Positions 1-10,550 of a stretch of 64,000 nt of DNA are shown here, one piece after another. The notes beneath the pieces were generated by a model. It was not told the origin of the DNA and did no database searches. It was given only the letters and a program-made list of their open reading frames with translations. Origin of the DNA: Theristus sp. LFF4_11 (lineage: Eukaryota > Nematoda > Chromadorea > Monhysterida > Xyalidae); assembly GCA_030248135.1 (NCBI GenBank), contig JASANC010003074.1, forward strand, positions 182,501 through 246,500, given 5' to 3'. Within the stretch, counting starts at the first letter, position 1; each line of letters opens with the position of its first letter. A program made the translations under genes and the position numbers.

Positions 1-2910
1 GCACAGTGCTTCCGCGGCGTCCTGGGCGAACGCCAATTGCAGCGTCGCAGTGTAGACCTGTAGAACTCATAGTTTTGTGGAATGCTCATTTACAATGGCA
101 ATTATTGTGCTTTGTTTCCACGGTCACTTATAAAATTGTGAGACATATTTTTTAGATGCAACTGGATGCAACGCTTGACATATGTGTCAGCGTCAGTGAA
201 AACCTGTCGACTAATAATAGGTTCTAAGTTTTTTAAAATGAGTTTAATTTAATTTTTTTTAAAACGAGAAAAAACCAAACCAGCGGCTCCTCGCCATACT
301 TCCGTACAAACGCACACAGGTTACCGAGCGGCACCAGTTCGACGACCATTCGCAGCGGCTCCTGTCCGATGATAACGCCGTAGAAGCGTGGAATGTTCTC
401 GTGCGTCAGCTGACGCAGGTGGCGCGCGCAACGCATGAACTGTGCATAACACAATACATGAACTGTGCATAACGCAACGCATGAACTGTGCATAACGCAA
501 CACATGAACTGTGCATAACACAACACATGAACTGTGCATAACGCAACGCATGAACTGTGCATAACGCAACACATGAACTGTGCATAACGCAACGCATGAA
601 CTGTGCATAACGCAACACATGAACTGTGCATAACGCAACGCATGAACTGTGCATAACGCAACACATGAACTGTGCATAACGCAACGCATGAACTGTGCAT
701 AACGCAACGCATGAACTGTGCATAACGCAACGCATGAACTGTGCGTAACGCAACGCATAAACTGTGCATAACGCAACGCATGAATTGTGCATAACGCAAC
801 GCATGAACTGTGCATAACGCAACGCATGAACTGTGCATAACGCAACGCATGAATTGTGCGTAACGCAGCGCATGAACTGTGCATAACGCAACGCATGAAC
901 TGTGCATAACGCAACGCATGAACTGTGCATAACGCAAGGCATGAACTGTGAATTCTGCAACGCATGAACTGTGCATAACGTAATGCATGAACTGTGCATA
1001 ACGCAGCTCATGAACTGTGCATAACGCAACGCAACACGCAGACAATTTTGTTGACTTCCTGCACTGACACGTTCAGAAAAGTCTTTAACGATGCAGTGCA
1101 GTTCGCAGTGCAGGGCAAAATGCAAAAATTTGCCTGACAAAACCATTCATCACCCCGCGTTTTCAAGATTTGAAAAGTGACATAGGCAACGTTCAGTTGC
1201 AGGACTTTCAAGTGGTAATTCACAATAAATCCAAAAAACTGTTATTCAGGTCATTTCAATTCAATTCAGTTCAATCCCCACTTGCCAAACCTCCAGTTTT
1301 CGTTTCCAGCTGATCGCGCGACACTGTTTCACGGCGACATCAATCGTGTGCCAGTGTGTTTGATCAGATGGGTCGTCGTTGACACGCAGTTTCCCAGCGT
1401 ACACCTGCATTGCTTTCTGTTTTTTGAGGACAATATTGTCTGTGGTTTACTGGGAAAAAACGGCTGAACAAAAAAAATAGTTCACCCACACAAGCACAAC
1501 ACACTGAAATCCATCGAAAAAAACCATTATGATTTTTTGAGTTCTGCGACTCAGTGTGTTTGCAGACGTCGAATGGAAACTGTAGTTTCAATCTTTATGT
1601 CACAAAATCGCCTAAGTGACTCGGCCCGATTCAGGGCACTCGGATCACTTTGCCAGTTTTGAATTACCGCGTCATGCATGAAACTGACCTTGTACATCTG
1701 CGCGCATCGAGTCTCGGAACAAAAATAAATAAAGCAAGATGACACGAAAATCCCAAAAATAACGCGGTTTCGCCATATTCGCCCACCAGCGTGGTCGGTC
1801 CAATGCCAATCGCCTTTGATTTGTCAACGTCCGTCAACCGATTCGCCTCCAGCTGCCACCACTGCGGCAGAATGGCGCGTTTCAGTTGGGCGTCCCCGGT
1901 CGCCGCGAAACGGCCGAGCGCGCCGTCACGGAAATTACAGTAGTGCTCCAGGAGGTCTTGCACGGTCCTGAACGGAAGTGGTAAAAACCGGTTTTTTATG
2001 TTGCCAGGAAAAAACGGCGGTTTTTGTTTGTCATGCCAACTATAGTCATGAACAAACAACAAGAAACAGTGCAATAATTCTGTGATATCGTAAAATGCTG
2101 GTCATGGGTTCACGGAGATCCAGATTGCCAAATGGCCATCTGAGATTGTTTGCAACCCTGTGGCGCTGCAGTTGGTGGTCACGCATGACACTGAGCAGGT
2201 GTCGGTTGACAAACGAGACCAAACAGGGAGAGCACGGGGAGGTACGGGCCTTTTTGAGATCCATTGTCTTGGTTTTGGTTATTTGCCACTGATGTGGTAT
2301 TGCACACATCTCATCTACAATGTATGTATACCTTATGTACTCTTATCCGTCTCAATATATTACTACCAAAAAAAAACGATTGAAAACAAGGCGCACTGAA
2401 ATCGCAGACTGTCCACGTGAAAGTATCCGTCGAACGTGCAGCCAATCACCAAGTGACGCGCGAAATTCCACTGGATCGACAGCACCAAATCTTCCTGTAA
2501 ACAAAGCGGATAAAAATCGAGTTTTGGTGTGAACAATGTTCGCCGCCCAAGTGGGTTGTTAGCCGCATATGCAACCGCATTACGACATGGCACTTTGAGC
2601 TGCAGTGCACCAGCGTGCTCGAGTGAGCCTTCGCCTTTTCGAGGTGGTACAAATTGCAAAAACATCACGGTCACGTCCACGTGAGGCCTGGCTGACGCTG
2701 CATTGCAACGACCGCAAACAACAAAAAAACGGCACTTTATGCCACAAGAACGCGACGAAAGAAACATCGACCTTTCCATCCCTGTAGGTGCACCTGATCA
2801 GCCAATCACCGTCTCGCTCCTTGATCAGTTCGTTGGCGTCGAAGCGCGGCAGGAACCCGTGAAAGCAGCGGCCCGAGCGGATCGCATCAAACTGCTGCGT
2901 GCACTCTAGA
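1..2910 (-). CDS. SH2-domain non-receptor tyrosine kinase (Fer-like), partial
   Basis: Six phase-compatible exons: 2772-2910, 2397-2494, 1787-1967, 1291-1404, 281-439 and 1-57; the last runs off the window. The first two exons and the start of the third form an SH2 domain: C-F-H-G-F-L-P-R, then G-D-W-L-I-R, R-H-L-V-I-G and T-V-Q-D-L-L-E-H-Y. The third exon ends with a kinase P-loop strand I-G-I-G-P-T-T-L, joined exactly to V-Y-A-G-K-L. Beta-3 V-A-V-K, the hinge M-V-V-E-L-V-P and helix alpha-E (L-A-F-A-Q-D-A-A-E-A-L) follow. This order is that of nematode Fer/SPE-8-like cytoplasmic kinases, which phosphorylate tyrosines of signalling proteins. Oddities: the third P-loop glycine is Thr, and the usual alpha-C Glu appears as Cys (F-M-R-C-A-R) at an exon edge remodelled by a tandem repeat, so activity is uncertain. 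The catalytic loop lies outside the window, and the 5' exon before 2910 (a codon is split there) was not found. Confidence 0.9.
430..1035. repeat. 23-bp tandem array (about 26 copies) containing a splice acceptor
   Basis: The unit is 23 bp, with core catgaactgtgcataacgca on the plus strand, and shows little divergence between copies. On the gene strand each unit reads ...gcacag/TTCATGCG..., which is the acceptor plus first bases of the kinase exon 281-439. Because 23 is not a multiple of 3, all frames through it give repetitive spurious translations. Confidence 0.95.
1551..1745. repeat. Dispersed repeat, copy 1
   Basis: This segment shares its layout (taagtgactcggccc, then gggcactcggatcactttgc and a gcatgaaactg tail) with 5,280-5,440, 30,490-30,570 and 39,060-39,150. 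It lies in an intron of the kinase gene. The family is unknown. Confidence 0.6.
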
Positions 2911-4035
2911 CTGAAACGAACATACAGTTGGTTTCGGGTTGTTCGGCAACAAATTGTGTATTTAATCCGTCCGTTTCATGATTGCTTTTTTCACACGTTT
3001 ATAGTCGTTGTGATTTACAAAAGCTACAAGTTCTGCTGATAAATTTACCGAAGCTGTTACAAGACAGAAAACACGTTTGCCATCATCTGTTGGTATGCTA
3101 AAATTGAGCCTCATGTGTTACTTACTACAAGACAGTTCAGTAACTTTAGTGGCAACGTTTTTCAGTGACCGACGTGCGAGGGTGTGCATTCATCATTCTG
3201 CGTCCAACCGGATGAAGCGGCAGAGAAAGCTTTTCATGTTTTTTGCGCACCGGTTCCGAAAACCCTACGGTACCAAACTCCGGCGGAAACGGACTATACT
3301 GCCTCGAGCCCAATATACCCTCGGCTCAGGAGGGAGCAGAGCAGACACTTAGTTGTTCAATTGGTCACTTTTTAGTTTCTCCACGCGTGTCCTGTCCACA
3401 GTGGGGTCTGAACTTTCCACCTACAGAACGGCAGGCAGAAGTCCTACACCTGCGCTACAGACAGGACATATTGGAGACGAACATCAGCTAATTATGGGTG
3501 CTTTCTTGAAATGGACTCACCGATGGTGCAACCAGCTCGATTCACCCAATCAACATGGCAAGTAATTCAAAAGTGCCAGATTGCACAAACTGCATTGTTT
3601 CACATAGTTAGACTGCGGGACTGAATAGAAGCAAAAAACTTACTCTGAATCCCCTGAAAAGAAGAACGAGTCTTCCGAGCGAATCCGTGTTGCCAATCTG
3701 CGAAAAAATGCAGTTCTTGAATTTCACGTGAACTTTTTTGTGATTAGCCTATAAGCAGCAGCCCTGAGAATAGGATTAAAAAAAGCGAAAGGATAACAAC
3801 ATGATGACTGATCACCAACTGGCTGAGCAGTGAGGTCACTTTTGCTTGCATTGTCGCTTGTATAAAGGCTTTGCATTACAAAATTGTTAAATGAAAACTG
3901 TTTGCTGTGTGCACCATTACTGGTGTTTATATTTTCAGCTTTTTTTTGTGGAACGATAAATAGTTTATTCCTCATTAGTGCAAGAAACTTGAATGTGTGA
4001 CCAAACTTCGGTGGTTTGGTGCGGATGTGGTGGCT
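2911..4035. other. No gene recognised; contains a dispersed repeat
   Basis: The kinase 5' end should lie here or further right, but no convincing start exon was found. Positions 3,235-3,310 (gcaccggttccgaaaaccct and following) match 42,925-42,990 in the opposite orientation, so this is a dispersed repeat. Confidence 0.5.
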
Positions 4036-4040
4036 AAAGC

Positions 4041-4130
4041 GGCATTTATGAAACAGTATTTAGTGACGCGTAGCAGTGTTAAAAATAGCAACGCGGTCAT
4101 TGAATACTGCTTCATGAATGCCGCTTAAGC
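4041..4130. mobile_element. Palindromic ~90-bp MITE, copy 1
   Basis: Near-palindromic: it begins gcggcatttatgaaacagta and ends tactgcttcatgaatgccgc, with a short loop around the tagc/gcta centre. Relatives lie at 4,533, 48,163 and 54,995. Confidence 0.8.
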
Positions 4131-4532
4131 GACCCGTGAGTCCAATGCCTTTTCCACGAGAGGCCAGCCTCCATGGCCACTGGATTCAATAAGTGTTTAT
4201 TCTTGTTTTTTCTCAGAATCATTTGTGTGTCCAAGTCCAACCAACAAAAAAAATGAATGGTATCAGAAAACCGGAAATTATAAACGGATACGAATGTGCA
4301 GCGGCGTCAGTGAAAATCAGCTGAATACACACGACTACAAGACCCATTGAAACAAAGCAGACTGTTTTTCTCTCTTTCTCACAATTATTGGGATGTAAAT
4401 AGTGAAGTCCTTGTCTGAACACAATGCACACGGTTATAGCACAATGATCTTCACACATGCATTGACACGCGCACAGAACAGCTGCGTGTGTCGGCGGGTG
4501 TTTTTGTGACTGTGCAATGTCTGTGTTAAGGC

Positions 4533-4622
4533 GCAACCATGAAGCAGCAATTAGTGACGCGTAGCTGTGTTAAAACATAGCTACGCGATCCCCAAATACT
4601 GCTTCATGAATGCCTCTTTACT
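4533..4622. mobile_element. Palindromic ~90-bp MITE, copy 2
   Basis: It has the same stem as the copy at 4,041 (gaagcagcaattagtgacgc ... atactgcttcatgaatgcc), with gtagctgtgtt/aacatagctac at the centre. Confidence 0.8.
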
Positions 4623-4629
4623 ATATTAC

Positions 4630-4972
4630 TAACGCTTCCCGGACTTTTCCCGCGCGGACATTTCCCGCGGACATTTCCCAGGTGGACATTTCCCGCGCGG
4701 ACATTTCCCAGGCGGACATTTCCCGCGCGGACATTTCCCGCGCGGACTTTTCCCGTGCGGACATTTTCCGCGTGGACTTTTTTCTCGCGGACTTTTCCCG
4801 CGCGGACATTTCCCGCGCGGACATTTCCCGCACCGGACATTTCCCGCGCGGACATTTCCAGCACCGGACATTTCCCGCGCGGACATTTCCCGCACCGGAC
4901 ATTTCCCGCGCGGACATTTCCCTCGCGGACATTTCCCGCGCGGACTTTTCCCGAGCGGACATTTCCCTCATT
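4630..4972. repeat. 15-bp minisatellite (ggacatttcccgcgc)
   Basis: About 22 copies of a 15-bp unit, with variants ggacttttcccgcgc and an accgg insertion. The 15-bp period is a multiple of 3, so both strands carry open but meaningless pentapeptide repeats; I reject these as genes. Confidence 0.95.
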
Positions 4973-5279
4973 TTCGTACATTCCCGGATATCTACATTTA
5001 CTTTTCAGTCAGTTTTCTGTCATTACTTCACGCTGAGTTCAGTTCTACCTAACTTTCCACCCGCTGAAACCAATTCAGAACTCAACCAATCAGCTTCTCT
5101 GTTGAAAGGCCGGTCGATCAATACAAGTCTTAGCTATGGATTTTTATTGTTATGCGTGTTCGCATGTAACCGAGCACATAAGAAAAGAACAAGAGTGGTA
5201 CAATTAACGGTCCAAGGCTGAATTTTGATATTGAGTTTTTGGGCCTAAAAACCAACTATATCTTTTATTTTGGTCCTGG

Positions 5280-5440
5280 GACTCAATGCGCGCATAGATA
5301 GATGGGTAAGCAGTCTCATGCGTGACGCGGGAATTCAAAATTGGTAAAGTGATCCGAGATCCCTTAATAAGGCCGGGTCACTTAGGCTATTCTGAATTAC
5401 CACATAAAGATTGAAACTAGCTTCCTTTCACGACTTTACA
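5280..5440. repeat. Dispersed repeat, copy 2
   Basis: Contains gactcaatgcgcgcatagat, then gtaagcagtctcatgcgtga, matching 39,060-39,150 and, in reverse, 1,551-1,745. It sits between the two inverted minisatellite arrays. Confidence 0.6.
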
Positions 5441-5514
5441 ACCGCATTGAGTCGCAGGTCGTAAAGAAAAAAAAATAGGAATACTTACTTGTCAGAATTA
5501 ACCAGTGCGGTGCG

Positions 5515-5785
5515 GAAAATGTCCGCACGGGAATTGTCCGCGCGGGAAATGTCCGCGAGGGAAATGTCCGCGCGGGAAATGTCCGCGAGGAAAATGTCCG
5601 CGCGGGAAAAGTCCGCGCGGGAAATGTTTGCGCGGGAATTGTCCGCCCGGGAAAAGTCCGCGCGGGAAATGTCCGCGCGGGAAATGTCGCGCGGGAAAAG
5701 TCCGGTGCGGGAAATGTCCGCGCGCGAAAAGTCCGCGCGGGAAATGTCTGTTTGGGAAATGTCCGCGCGGGAAATGTCCTGTCTG
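5515..5785. repeat. 15-bp minisatellite, inverted relative to 4,630-4,972
   Basis: About 18 copies of gtccgcgcgggaaat, the reverse complement of the array at 4,630-4,972, from which it is separated by about 540 bp. The 15-bp period again keeps frames open; no gene is inferred. Confidence 0.95.
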
Positions 5786-5818
5786 CGTGCACTGTCTCCA
5801 ATACTAGGACTTGAAATC

Positions 5819-8800
5819 TTAAGAGGCTGTCCGCGACTCAGACGACTCTAATGCCTGTTAGCCGCGGCCAGCCAATTTTTCGACTTTCAGTTTTTGACAT
5901 TCTGATAGGGGGAATAATTAGATATACGCAAGAAACTCTCCCAAAAAAATTTTCAGCCCCTAAGACCCACTGTGGCGAGCTGTGGGGCCTTGAGACCGAA
6001 GCCAGGTCAAGCAAAACACGGTTTTTGCTGTTTTTGCACAAAAATGGCCGTAACTCTGCACTCCTTTGGCCTTATACCTTCATCCGGGTATCAAACAAAA
6101 GCGCAGAACCTGGGCTAACAGCTCAGAACCAAAAAATAAATTTTGGGTAAAAACTACCTTTTTAGAGGCAAAAATGTGCAAAATTTGGGTACTCCAAAAA
6201 CGGTCAAAAATGCAGTTTTTTGCCAAAAAATAAACGTAAATTTCAAAATGCAAAGCAGGTAACTACAGGGCGTTATAGTCCCCGTTAATGCGCATTTTAT
6301 ACATGCATTCGATTTTTCCAATCGAAGCCCGCTCAATAATTTTTATGGGCTCAAAGTTTGGTGCCCAAAAAACCCGATTTTCACAAATTTGCTCTTTTTG
6401 GTCTGAAAATTGGTACTAAGTGGTTATTTTGGACGCAGAACACGATGTTGACATTTAAAAATTTCAAAAGTGCTTATTTCCCCCTAAAAACCAGGTTCCA
6501 ACACTTAAAAACCCTTTTGTGGGGCAAGATTGATTATGGGTGACCCGGACTATAAAAATAAGGTAAAAAGTCTGAAAATTGAGCCAAAAAGTGCAGAAGA
6601 GTCTGCTGAAGAATAATGAGCAATATTATAAAAACTAATTTAAAATTTTTGTTGTGCAGAAAATCCCCCAAACTAGACAAAAGTACCCAAAATACGAATT
6701 TTTGCTATTTTTGCACAAAAATGGCCGTAACTCTGCACTTCTTCGGCTTTATACCTTCATCCGGGTATCAAACGAAAGCGCAGAACTTGCGCTAACAGCT
6801 CAGAACCAAAAAATAATCGGATAAAAATTATCTTTTTAGGGGCAAAAATGTGCAAAATTTGGGTAATCCAAAAACGGTCAAAAATGCAGTATTTTTGCAA
6901 AAAAAAATGACCGCAAACTTCAAAATGCAAAGCAGGTAACTACAGGGCGTTATAGTCCGCGTTAATGCGCATTTCACCCATGCATTCGATTTTTTCAATC
7001 GAAGCCCGCTCATTCATTTTGATGGGCTCAAAATTTGGTGCCCAAAAAACCCGATTTTCACAAATTTTGCTCTTTTTGGTCTGAAAATTGGTACTTAGGG
7101 GTTAATTTGGACGTAGAACACGATGCTGACATTTAAAAAAATTTGAAAAGTGCCTATTTCTTCCTAAAATCAGGTTCCAACTTTTAAAACCCTTTTTGGG
7201 GGCAACATTGATTATGGGTGACCCGGACTATAAAAATAAGATAAAAAGTCTGAAATGTGAGCCAAAAAGTGCAGAAGAGTCTGCTAAAGAATGATGAGCA
7301 ATATTATAAAAACTAATTTAAAATTTTTCTTGTGCAGAAAGTTCCCCAAACTAGAACAAAAATACCCAAAATACGAATTTTTAGGGTAAGTTTCCCTCAG
7401 GATGCGATTTAATTGAAAGAAAGTTTCTCTGTTGTTGCTGTAAATGGACACAAACATGTAATAAAGGCTGATAAACACCATTTCTCTTTTGTTAAAAAAC
7501 TAATTGAGCAAGATATTACCCACAAAATGCCTGAAATATGCATTTTTCGTTCAAAATTGTATTTGCTTTGGGTCCCGAAAGGAAAAGGATGATAGAGTTT
7601 GTGTCTGACATTTTGTTATCAGGGTTCTTTTTGACGCTGAACACGATGCTGACACTCAAAATTTCAAAAGTGTCTATGTTATCCAGAAAGCCTGGTTTTC
7701 TTTGGTATGAGATTCAAGAAAACTTGTGCCAGTGTTACCAAAACTTGGCACGAGGTCTAATTCGGTCGGCAAGATTATACTAATCTCCACGATTTGTGTC
7801 ATTAGTTTATCATCCCGTTCGAACTTTTTAGGTTTCCTTATTGTGTTTTCTATTTTTTTATTTTGGTGTTATTCGTGTCTATAGTCATGTGTTGTCAAAT
7901 ATTGTGCAATGGGAATAATTGTGTGACAATCTCAGAAACATAGTGTAGTCTAGAAAACCTGGTTTTCTTTGGTATGAGATGCAAGAAAACTTGTGCCAGT
8001 GTTACCGAAAGTTGGCACCGAGGCCTAATTCGGTCGGCAAGATTATACTAATCTCCACGATTTGTGTCCTTAATTTATTATCGCGTTCGAATTTTTTAGA
8101 TCTCCTTATTGTGTTTTCTATTTTTTTATTTTGGTGTTATTCGTGTCTATAGTCATGTGTTGTCGAAAATGGTGCAATGGGAATAATTGTGTGACAATCT
8201 CAGAAACATAAAAACAACAATAAACAGCAATGCATAACGTACATTGCATTGTACAAAGCAAATACAATTTTGAACGAAAAATGTATATTTCAGGCATTTT
8301 GTGGGTAATATCTTGCTCAATTAGTTTTTTAACAAAAAAGAAATGGTGTTTATCAGCCATTTATTACATGTTTGTGTCCATTTACAGCAACAACAGAGAA
8401 ACTTTCTTTCAATTAAATCGCATCCTGAGGGAAACTTACCCTAAAAATTCGTATTTTGGGTATTTTTGTCTAGTTTGGGGAACTTTCTGCACAAGAAAAA
8501 TTTTAAATTAGTTTTTATAATATTGCTCATCATTCTTTAGCAGACTCTTCTGCACTTTTTGGCTCAATTTTCAGACTTTTTATCTTATTTTTATAGTCCG
8601 GGTCACTCATAATCAAACTTGCCCCCAAAAAGGGGTTTTAAAAGTTGGAACCTGGTTTTTAGAGGGAAATAGGCATTTTTTGAATTTTTAAATATCAGCA
8701 TCGTGTTCTGCGTCTAAAATAACCTTTAAGTATCAATTTTCAGACCAAAAAGAGCAAATTTGTGAAAATCGGGCTTTTTGGGCACCAAATTTTGAGCCCA

Positions 8801-9975
8801 TCAAAATGAATGAGCGGGCTTCGATTGGAAAAATCGAGTGCATGGGTGAAATGCGCATGAACGGGGACTATAACGCCCTGTAGTTACCTGCTTTGCATTT
8901 TGAAATTTACGGTTATTTTTTGGCAAAAAAACTGCATTTTTGACCGTTTTTGGAGTACCCAAATTTTGCACATTTTTGCCCCTAAAAAGAGTAATTTTTA
9001 ACTTTTTTGTCTGTCAGCTGTTAGCGCAGGTTCTGCGCTTTCGTTTGATATCCGGATGAAGGTATAAGGCGAAAGGAGTGCAGAGTTACGGCCATTTTTG
9101 TGCAAAAACAGCAAAACTTCGTATTTTAGGTATTTTTGTCTAGTTTGGGGGATTTTCTGCACAACAAAAATTTTAAATTAGTAATTATAATATTGCTCAT
9201 CATTCTTTAGCAGACTCTTCTGCACTTTTTGGCTCAATTTTTAGACTTTTTATCTTATTTTTATAGTCCGGGTCACCCATAATCAATGTTGCCCCCAAAA
9301 GGGGTTTTTAAATGTTGGAACCTAATTTTTAGGGGGAAATATACACTTTTCAAATTTTTTAATGTCAGCATCGTGTTCTGCGTCCAAAATAACCCCTAAG
9401 TACCAATTTTCAAACCAAAAAGAGCAAATTTGTGAAAATCGGGTTTTTTGGGCACCAAACTTTGAGCCCATCAAAATGAATGAGCGGGCTTCGATTGAAA
9501 AAATCGAATGCATGGGTGAAATGCGCATTAACGGGCACTATAACGCCCTGTAGTTACCTGCTTTGCATTTTGAAATTTACGGTCATTTTTTGGCAAAAAA
9601 CAGCATTTTTGACCGTTTTTGGAGTACCCAAATTTTGCACTATTTTGCCCCTAAAAGGTAATTTTTACCCAAGTTTTAGTTTTTTGGTTCTGAGCTGTTA
9701 GCGCTTTCGTTTGATACCCGGATGAAGGTATAAAGCCAAAGGAGTGCAGAGTTACAGCCATTTTTGTGCAAAAACAGCAAAAATCGTGTTTTGCTTGACC
9801 TGGCTTCGGTCTCAAGGCCCCACAGCTCGCCACAGTGGGTCTTAGGGGCTGAAAATTTTTTTGGGAGAGTTTCTTGCGTATATCTAACTATTCCCCCTAT
9901 CAGAATGTCGAAAACTAAAAGTCGAAAAATTGGCTGGCCGGAATTGGGCTGTCTGAGTCGCGGACAGCCTCTTAA
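5819..9975. mobile_element. 4.16-kb foldback DNA element with TTAA ends (piggyBac-like)
   Basis: Both ends are TTAA followed by the inverted sequence gaggctgtccgcgactcaga. The arms (about 5,823-7,570 and 8,256-9,971) are imperfect inverted repeats of about 1.75 kb. Each arm holds two tandem units of roughly 680 bp; the phrase ggccgtaactctgcac marks each unit. The spacer (about 7,690-8,210) holds two direct copies of a ~260-bp sequence starting tggttttctttggtatgaga. No transposase is visible, so the element is non-autonomous. The TTAA target site is the piggyBac signature; the family assignment is an inference. Confidence 0.88.
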
Positions 9976-10479
9976 TAGTCACGCATGTGATGAAGAAAAC
10001 AACAAACATACAAAAATTGGTGTCACTCTCACAATGCAAAAAGTTACCAAAAAAACTGAAACAACAACAACAACCACCATGCGCGTAACAACAGAAGCAG
10101 CAACAATAAATTATTATAATTCAAAATTTAAATCAGTTTCAGTCAAAATCATACATTGTGATCGGAATCACTGCCTTGCGAGAAATTCGTGCGTCTTTTT
10201 TATTCCAAGATCAAACCGACCCAGAGCCGCCTGAAAAAGAAAACAAAATACAAAAAATACATTTTCAAGGTGCATTCATGGTGGATATTTAGGAAAATCC
10301 AGGCAAGCAGCTGATTGGCTGCTGTTGAATTCGGCTTACTGATTGGTCCTGACCAGTTTGACGGCAGCCAATCTGGCGAGCCAGACTGCACAAAAATGGC
10401 ATGGGTTTTACAGTCGAACTGTGATACGAAAAACTAACCAGTCCCCTCCCCTCATCGGAAAAAATGGAGTTTTAGATTC

Positions 10480-10550
10480 AACCACCTTGAAGGATTGGGG
10501 TTTGGATTCACCCACCCGAAGGATTGGGGTTTGGATTCACCCACCTGAAG
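10480..10550. repeat. Short tandem repeat over the sgt-1 stop codon
   Basis: About two and a half copies of gaaggattggggtttggatt followed by cacccacc. The array reaches the stop codon of the sgt-1 gene at 10,537-10,539, so its end supplies the final S-G-G codons. Confidence 0.8.

Noticed and set aside
233..1146. Long repetitive open frames (MHSSCVALCTVHALRYAQF type) on the minus strand
   Set aside because: They are translations of the 23-bp tandem array in all three frames, not a protein gene.
2090..2240. A second SH2-like exon (SFVNRHLLSVMRDHQLQRHRV) in the kinase intron
   Set aside because: It resembles the SH2 centre, but no usable acceptor is seen and exon 2397-2494 already supplies this part and joins in phase to the next exon.
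4604..5807. Open frames of AREMS/RGKCP/ARTFP pentapeptide repeats on both strands
   Set aside because: They arise because the minisatellite period is 15 bp; no start context, splice sites or protein features.
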